From Alphaproteobacteria bacterium (GTDB lineage: Bacteria > Pseudomonadota > Alphaproteobacteria > SHVP01), in the NCBI GenBank assembly GCA_009694165.1, contig SHVP01000041.1:1-21047 (forward strand): a DNA stretch of 21,047 nucleotides, given 5' to 3'. The notes below the pieces were generated by a model, which did not search any database, had not been told where the DNA came from, and saw only the letters and a program-made list of their open reading frames with translations. The position numbers and the translations under genes are program-made. Positions 16,884 to 21,047 of the stretch are shown piece by piece; positions within the stretch are counted from its first letter, which is position 1; each line of letters opens with the position of its first letter.

Positions 16884-17267
16884 GTGCCACGTCCCCTTCC
16901 ACATCATGATCCCCTGCGATCCGGCAATATAGAACGCCCTCAAGTCCTCGGGCCGCGGAACCGCCTTGGGGTCGTCGGGATCGGTCGGCGCCCCGAACAC
17001 GGTGACCGAGGCGTCGTTGTTGAGCGGCATGAAAGCCTGCGTCACGACGAAATGGCGCTCGATGCGATTGAATTCGAGCACCGGCTTGTAGTCGAAGCGA
17101 GCGAACTCCAACTCGATCTTGCCGTCGATCTCGAAATCGACCGTCCAGGTCTTGACGTTGGGGGACGAATAATGCGGTGCGTCGTCGCGGGCGCCGATCA
17201 CCTGGCCAAAGGGAGCGAAGCCCTCGGACGTGAGCGGTTCGATGGGTATCTCGACGATCTTTGTCAT
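16701..17267 (-). CDS. Ureidoglycolate lyase family protein (AllA-like)
   Basis: A 188-residue cupin-type protein of the ureidoglycolate lyase family (PF04115). In this family the enzyme splits ureidoglycolate to glyoxylate and urea at the end of allantoin breakdown. Visible family features are IPIEPLTSEGFAPFGQVI at the N-terminus, the ERHFVVTQAFMPLN strand (70-83), VPRPEDLRAFYIAGSQGI (103-120) and the KGTWH motif (124-128). No other purine-catabolism gene is in the window, so a different ureido- or keto-acid substrate is possible. ATG 17267 has only a weak GCAGG close upstream. The gene lies 54 nt after the methyltransferase stop at 17322 on the same strand and may be co-transcribed with it. 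Its 3' end overlaps the convergent protease frame by 183 bp. Confidence 0.85.
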   Translation of the reverse strand: MTKIVEIPIEPLTSEGFAPFGQVIGARDDAPHYSSPNVKTWTVDFEIDGKIELEFARFDYKPVLEFNRIERHFVVTQAFMPLNNDASVTVFGAPTDPDDPKAVPRPEDLRAFYIAGSQGIMMWKGTWHSGRFPARPPAATFAFLTDAYTTADLTAMQKGKGGRLTQIHDYEKVSDLRFRLADPKGLIK

Positions 17268-17321
17268 GGCCTGCTTCGTCCTCGGTTCAAGGGTTCGCGG
17301 GTCGGATATCGCGGCGATGGG

Positions 17322-18446
17322 CTACTTGCGGGCGCCGAAAAACCACATCGCGCCGCGCAACGAGGACGACGTCCCTCGGAATGCAGCAGTCACGTTGACA
17401 TCGATATAGCGGTCCGCGCGAAACCCGGCGTCGCGCATCAACTGCTTGGGATCGAGATCGTGGACCTTCGATATGAACGGCTCGGCATTGAAATGGGTAT
17501 CCCAGTCGTGCACCGCGGCATCGAAGTCGCTGATCCGATTCCACGGCGGTCCTTCGAAGTGAAGAACGATTCCGCCGGGCACCAATAGTCGATGCGCTTC
17601 CTTCAGAATGTTGCGCGTAGCCGCGGTCGACGTCTCGTGCAGCATCGCGAGCCCGACGATCAGGTCGAAATGGCCGTCGGGAAAATCGGTGTGCTCGGCG
17701 TTTTTCTGGGAGAAATGCACAGCCTTACCCAAAGCCACGGCACGCGCGTGAGCGTACCGCAGCAACGGCGCGCCGGTGTCGATCGCGTGAACCTCGGCCT
17801 TGGGGTAGGCGTCGCAGAACGGCAGGGTCGAATGGCCGACCGAACAACCGACGTCGAGAATGCGGCGCGGTTGAAACCTTGGAAATTCCTTCTTGAGATA
17901 GGAGATGCAAGTGTGGCCGAAGTTGTCGTTGTAAGCGCCCGCCGAGCCCATCGATCGCAGGAACACGCCGCGGTCGTATAGGGCGCCGGCAAAGACGTCG
18001 CCGCGGCAGAGGTCAGTGTCGTAGTTACCAGGCATACCGTGGATGTCGACCGCGCCGACATAGCGCGGAACCGCCAGCGTCGGGTCGAGGCGCAGGCTGC
18101 CCGTGCCTGCCGATCCCAATCTCAGGGCCTTGGCAATCAGGTCGTCGAGTTGTCGCTCGATGCTCACGCCCACCGAGTCCCACATGATCTCCTGCGCAAG
18201 GAGCCGCACGGCGCTCGTCATCTGTCCGTAAGGGTCCTTCAGCATGGCCTTGCGAACCTCGTGACGATTCTTGGGCTTCCGACCCACCCGGCGGCGAAAG
18301 TCCGGTTCAACCCGCTTTTCAAAGACGGTCCGTCCGCCGATCCGGGCTTCGGCGACCGCTTCCTCACGGAGGGCCAGGGCGAAATGCTGGCGAGCCTCCT
18401 CGTCGTGGGTGGCGTGGGGCAACATCGGATGCTGGGCTTGGCGCAT
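17322..18446 (-). CDS. SAM-dependent methyltransferase with a long unnamed N-terminal domain, copy A
   Basis: A 374-residue protein. The C-terminal half (about 190-340) is a class I methyltransferase: motif I RILDVGCSVGHST (195-207), the acidic position in VHAIDTGAPLLRY (219-231), HFSQKN, FDLIVGLAMLHETS and LLVPGGIVLHFEGP. Residues 1-190 form a conserved region I cannot assign: HPMLPHATHDE, EIMWDSV, GSLRLDPTL, PRY, AVDIHGMPGNYDTD and ALYDRGVF. The protein is a paralogue of the divergent gene at 18578-19687 over its full length. ATG 18446 has GAGAGGAC just upstream and a TATAAT element at 18473-18478. It is followed by the AllA-like gene after 54 nt. Substrate unknown; cytoplasmic, no membrane segment. 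Confidence 0.85.
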   Translation of the reverse strand: MRQAQHPMLPHATHDEEARQHFALALREEAVAEARIGGRTVFEKRVEPDFRRRVGRKPKNRHEVRKAMLKDPYGQMTSAVRLLAQEIMWDSVGVSIERQLDDLIAKALRLGSAGTGSLRLDPTLAVPRYVGAVDIHGMPGNYDTDLCRGDVFAGALYDRGVFLRSMGSAGAYNDNFGHTCISYLKKEFPRFQPRRILDVGCSVGHSTLPFCDAYPKAEVHAIDTGAPLLRYAHARAVALGKAVHFSQKNAEHTDFPDGHFDLIVGLAMLHETSTAATRNILKEAHRLLVPGGIVLHFEGPPWNRISDFDAAVHDWDTHFNAEPFISKVHDLDPKQLMRDAGFRADRYIDVNVTAAFRGTSSSLRGAMWFFGARK

Positions 18447-18472
18447 GGCTGTCCTCTCGTCGGCGGCGGCCC

Positions 18473-18478
18473 ATTATA
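18473..18478 (-). promoter_or_regulatory. Perfect -10 element for methyltransferase A
   Basis: Minus strand TATAAT, an exact -10 in a GC-rich spacer. Transcription would start near 18466, about 20 nt before ATG 18446. No good -35 is seen (CTCGGC at 17-nt spacing). Confidence 0.5.
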
Positions 18479-18509
18479 GGCCGCCCGGCGCCGGTGCCGA
18501 GCCCACGAT

Positions 18510-18539
18510 TTGGCCAGCTGAGCCAGGCGGGCCTAGACT
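18510..18539 (+). promoter_or_regulatory. Possible promoter of methyltransferase B
   Basis: TTGGCC (18510-18515), 18-nt spacer, TAGACT (18534-18539). Both boxes match 4 of 6 consensus bases. CCTAG (18532-18536) and CTAGG (18544-18548) form a short inverted repeat overlapping the -10. The position, about 38 nt before the ATG, is suitable. Confidence 0.35.
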
Positions 18540-18577
18540 ACGGCTAGGTCCTCGTAAACCGCTCCAGGGAGCCCGTC

Positions 18578-19687
18578 ATGCAGAACTTCCAATACCCCCA
18601 TCCGATGCTGCCCCACGCCAACCACGACGAATTGTCGCGTCAGCTTTTCATTCAGCGGCTGCGGGAGTACGTAGCCGGCGACCTCCAGCCCGGAAACAAG
18701 GCGGTCTACGACCACGACGTCGAGCCAAGGTTTGTGCGCGAACACGGCCGCGAACCCAGAAACCGTAGCGAGGTTCGCCATGCCATGGAGCGCCATCCCT
18801 TTCACCAGACCTGGAGCGCTCTCAATCGCACTACGCAAGAGATGATCTGGGATTCGGTTCAGACTTCGCTCGACCGGCAGATCGACGAGTTGAAAGAGCG
18901 GGCGAAGCAAGTGAAGGCGAAGAAAGGGTCGTTGCGTCTCGACCCAACTCTGCCGGCACCGCGCTACCTCACCGCCGTCGACATCCACTGCATGCCCGGT
19001 AACTACACGACCGACTACGAACCCGACGACGTCTACCAGGCGGCGCTCTTTGATCGCGGCGCCTTCATCTATGCCCGCGGTGTCCAAGGCCCCTTCCACG
19101 ACCACCGCGGCGAGGACACCGTCACCTACCTGAAGAAGGTCCATCCGCAGCTGCAGCCCAAGCGCATCCTCGACATGGGTTGCACCATCGGTGCCTCGAC
19201 GTTACCGATCGCCCGCGCATTTCCGGACGCCGAGGTCCATGCTATCGACGTCGGCGCGCCGCTATTGCGCTATGGCCATGCCCGCGCAGAGATGCTGGGA
19301 GTTGGCGTCCATTTCTCGCAGCAGAACTGCGAACGTACCGGTTTTGCCGACGAGTCGTTCGATCTCGTGTTCTCGTGCATCCTGCTGCACGAGACGTCGC
19401 GCAAGGCGCTACAGAACTACCTGAGGGAAAGCCATCGGCTGCTCAAGCCCGGCGGCGTCGCCGTCCACATGGATTTTTCCCGCAATGCCGGCAAGAGCCC
19501 TTATGAGCAGTTCATCGGCGACTGGAGCACGCACTACAACGCCGAGCCTTTCATCGGCGGTCTCGGCGACAGCGATCTCGTCGCCCTGGCGAAGGAAGCC
19601 GGGTTCACCTCGAACAACGTCTCGCTCGTACCGATGGCGCGCTACGTGCCGCGCGATCGCGTCTTCGTTCTCGACGCGCGCAAGTAG
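18578..19687 (+). CDS. SAM-dependent methyltransferase with a long unnamed N-terminal domain, copy B
   Basis: A 369-residue paralogue of the divergent gene at 17322-18446. The methyltransferase half has motif I RILDMGCTIGAST (196-208), VHAIDVGAPLLRY (220-232), HFSQQN, FDLVFSCILLHETS and LLKPGGVAVHMDF. The N-terminal 190 residues repeat the same landmarks as copy A: HPMLPHANHDE (8-18), EMIWDSV (88-94), GSLRLDPTL (117-125), AVDIHCMPGNYTTDY (133-147) and ALFDRGAF. Copies differ most near residues 104-116, where B has a Lys-rich insert, and at the C-terminus. ATG 18578 has AGGGAG 7 nt upstream. The gene ends 7 nt before the stop of the convergent amidohydrolase. Confidence 0.85.
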   Translation: MQNFQYPHPMLPHANHDELSRQLFIQRLREYVAGDLQPGNKAVYDHDVEPRFVREHGREPRNRSEVRHAMERHPFHQTWSALNRTTQEMIWDSVQTSLDRQIDELKERAKQVKAKKGSLRLDPTLPAPRYLTAVDIHCMPGNYTTDYEPDDVYQAALFDRGAFIYARGVQGPFHDHRGEDTVTYLKKVHPQLQPKRILDMGCTIGASTLPIARAFPDAEVHAIDVGAPLLRYGHARAEMLGVGVHFSQQNCERTGFADESFDLVFSCILLHETSRKALQNYLRESHRLLKPGGVAVHMDFSRNAGKSPYEQFIGDWSTHYNAEPFIGGLGDSDLVALAKEAGFTSNNVSLVPMARYVPRDRVFVLDARK

Positions 19688-19694
19688 CAGGCGG

Positions 19695-21047
19695 CTAGGA
19701 CCCCGCGATCGACCATTCCTGCGGGCCAAAGCGGCCTTCGCGCGATAGTTGCGTCCAGATCGTCTCGACCACCGCGGCACCTCGTCGGATCACCTCGGCC
19801 TCATCGTCGATCACCAAGTGGCCGTCGAAAACCTGGAATCGGCCGTCGGTGGCGACGTGACGCACGGAGAGGCCGTTGGCGTACATCAGATTGTGCAGCG
19901 GCTCGGGCGGAACGGCGCCAGCGCCGACCAGAAAGCCCGCCAGGTCGATCGAGATGAAGTCGGCCCTGGCGCCGACCGCGAGCCGGCCCAAGTCGTCACG
20001 GCCGAGCCCGCGGGCAGCCACGATTGTCGCACCAGCAAGCGCGTCCGCCATGGCCGGCGCCACCACCGGCCCCGAGTGATGGCCAGCCACCAATTCAGCG
20101 CGGGCCCGGCCCGCGATCACCGCCAGCTTCAGATTTTCAACGTAGTCGTTCGAGTGGGTGTCGAGCCCGACATTGACGTTCATGCCGGCCCCCAACGCCT
20201 CCGGATAAGGCTGGCTCATGCCGCCGGCGCCGCCGGCCGACGGGCAATGGACGTAGACCGAGCCCCGCCGATTGAGGATGTCCGGATCGGTGCGCCAGTC
20301 GAGCGCCGTCATGTGGGCGCCGAACATCGGCATCTCGAGGAGGCCGAGACTGTCGAGCCATTGCACCGGCGTCTTGCCCCACAGCGCGCGCACCCGCGCC
20401 GTCTCCTCCGCCGATTGCGCGACGTGAAAATGCAATCCGGTGCCAAGCTCGCGGGCGCCCGCCGCCAAGGCGCGCAGGGTCTCCGGCGTGTGCGTGTCGG
20501 TCGCGTGCGGCGCCAGCATGGGGCGGATCCGTCCTTCGCCAGCGTTCATGTGCCGCCGCGCGAAGGCAAGATTGGCTTCGATCTCGCGAAGCGTCTCCGG
20601 CACCGACTCAAACAAGATCCGATCGTCGGTGCGCGCCCAAATCGCGTCAACCCGCGGCGTCGCGGGAACCATCCCCCCGGGATAGCCGCGCACGCCCCAG
20701 CGCTTCGCCACGCGGACGTAAGACTCTGCCTGCCGTAGGCTTTGACTCATCTCCAATTGCGTGGTGCATCCCGAGCGGAGTATCTCGGCGAGATTGTAGG
20801 CGGTGAGATCGTCGAGCTCGCGCTCGCCGAGGGCGGCGACCAAATGGGAGGCGCGCCGCCGCGGACCGCCAGCCTCGATGATGCCGCGCGTCGGCGTTCC
20901 GCTGGCGACATGCGTGTGACCGCTGATGAAACCCGGTAGCAGGATGTCGAAGGGCACCGCGACTAGCGGCAGGTCGCCGCTGAAGCGACCCGGTCGCACC
21001 TCGACGATCCGTGCGCCGTCGACCACCATATGGGCGTCGCGGTGGAG
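19695..21047 (-). CDS. Amidohydrolase of the cytosine deaminase / chlorohydrolase type, 5' end cut by the window
   Basis: The frame is open to the window edge, and the residues before the first internal ATG at 21029 read LHRDAH, as in the beta-strand start of this family, so the true start lies beyond 21047. Numbered from that ATG, metal ligands are His38 and His40 in FISGHTHVAS, His202 in LHFHVAQS, His239 in FGAHMTALD and Asp290 in VGLDTHSND. This ligand set fits the amidohydrolases that deaminate or dechlorinate ring substrates (SsnA, AtzA/TrzN, guanine deaminase relatives). The C-terminal LGRLAVGARADFISID with VRHVATDGR is the usual small beta domain. Cytoplasmic. The exact substrate cannot be read from the sequence. 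Confidence 0.9.
   Translation of the reverse strand, partial: LHRDAHMVVDGARIVEVRPGRFSGDLPLVAVPFDILLPGFISGHTHVASGTPTRGIIEAGGPRRRASHLVAALGERELDDLTAYNLAEILRSGCTTQLEMSQSLRQAESYVRVAKRWGVRGYPGGMVPATPRVDAIWARTDDRILFESVPETLREIEANLAFARRHMNAGEGRIRPMLAPHATDTHTPETLRALAAGARELGTGLHFHVAQSAEETARVRALWGKTPVQWLDSLGLLEMPMFGAHMTALDWRTDPDILNRRGSVYVHCPSAGGAGGMSQPYPEALGAGMNVNVGLDTHSNDYVENLKLAVIAGRARAELVAGHHSGPVVAPAMADALAGATIVAARGLGRDDLGRLAVGARADFISIDLAGFLVGAGAVPPEPLHNLMYANGLSVRHVATDGRFQVFDGHLVIDDEAEVIRRGAAVVETIWTQLSREGRFGPQEWSIAGS

Noticed and set aside
19749..20738. Open frame of 329 codons on the plus strand
   Set aside because: Antisense to the amidohydrolase, which has all its metal ligands. It shows no protein family features.

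Overview
This is a GC-rich chromosomal segment. Its gene content fits a Gram-negative alphaproteobacterium, perhaps Rhodospirillales-like. That placement is inferred from three things: full-length cobalamin-dependent MetH in an operon with MetF and an ArsR/methyltransferase fusion, an adjacent mlaA-mlaC pair, and two oligopeptide-type binding proteins inside a small catabolic cluster. I see no tRNA, rRNA, CRISPR array, insertion sequence or phage gene.

Left region (1-4849, minus strand): a methionine operon transcribed leftwards as sahR-like regulator -> metF -> metH. metH is cut by the window edge after residue 966. The regulator and metF overlap by ATGA. A TTGACA/TATGCT promoter lies directly upstream, with a 20-bp palindrome covering the -10 and part of the spacer. 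The predicted transcription start falls on or next to the ATG, so the mRNA may be leaderless.

Centre-left (4850-8280): mlaA-mlaC (outer-membrane lipid asymmetry) on plus, converging with ettA (ABC-F translation factor) on minus.

Middle (8281-15425): an accessory metabolic block. On plus are an amidohydrolase-2 family enzyme and a class I methyltransferase. On minus, reading leftwards from 15207, are binding protein 2, a RraA/HMG-aldolase-like protein, binding protein 1 and an alpha/beta hydrolase. A strong intrinsic terminator sits between binding protein 2 and the aldolase-like gene, so it probably acts as an intra-operon attenuator. The aldolase-like protein and the hydrolase each lack the usual catalytic residues of their family. 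No permease or ATPase for the binding proteins is present.

Right (15426-21047): an exported subtilisin-like protease on plus whose reading frame runs 183 bp antisense into a ureidoglycolate lyase-like gene. Next come two divergent paralogous methyltransferases sharing a long N-terminal domain I cannot name. Last is an amidohydrolase of the cytosine deaminase/chlorohydrolase type, cut at its 5' end by the window edge.

Nothing here is a clear new defence or mobile system. The best leads are the divergent methyltransferase pair with its unnamed N-terminal region, the autoregulated and probably leaderless methionine operon, and the attenuated two-receptor cluster with two catalytically atypical enzymes.
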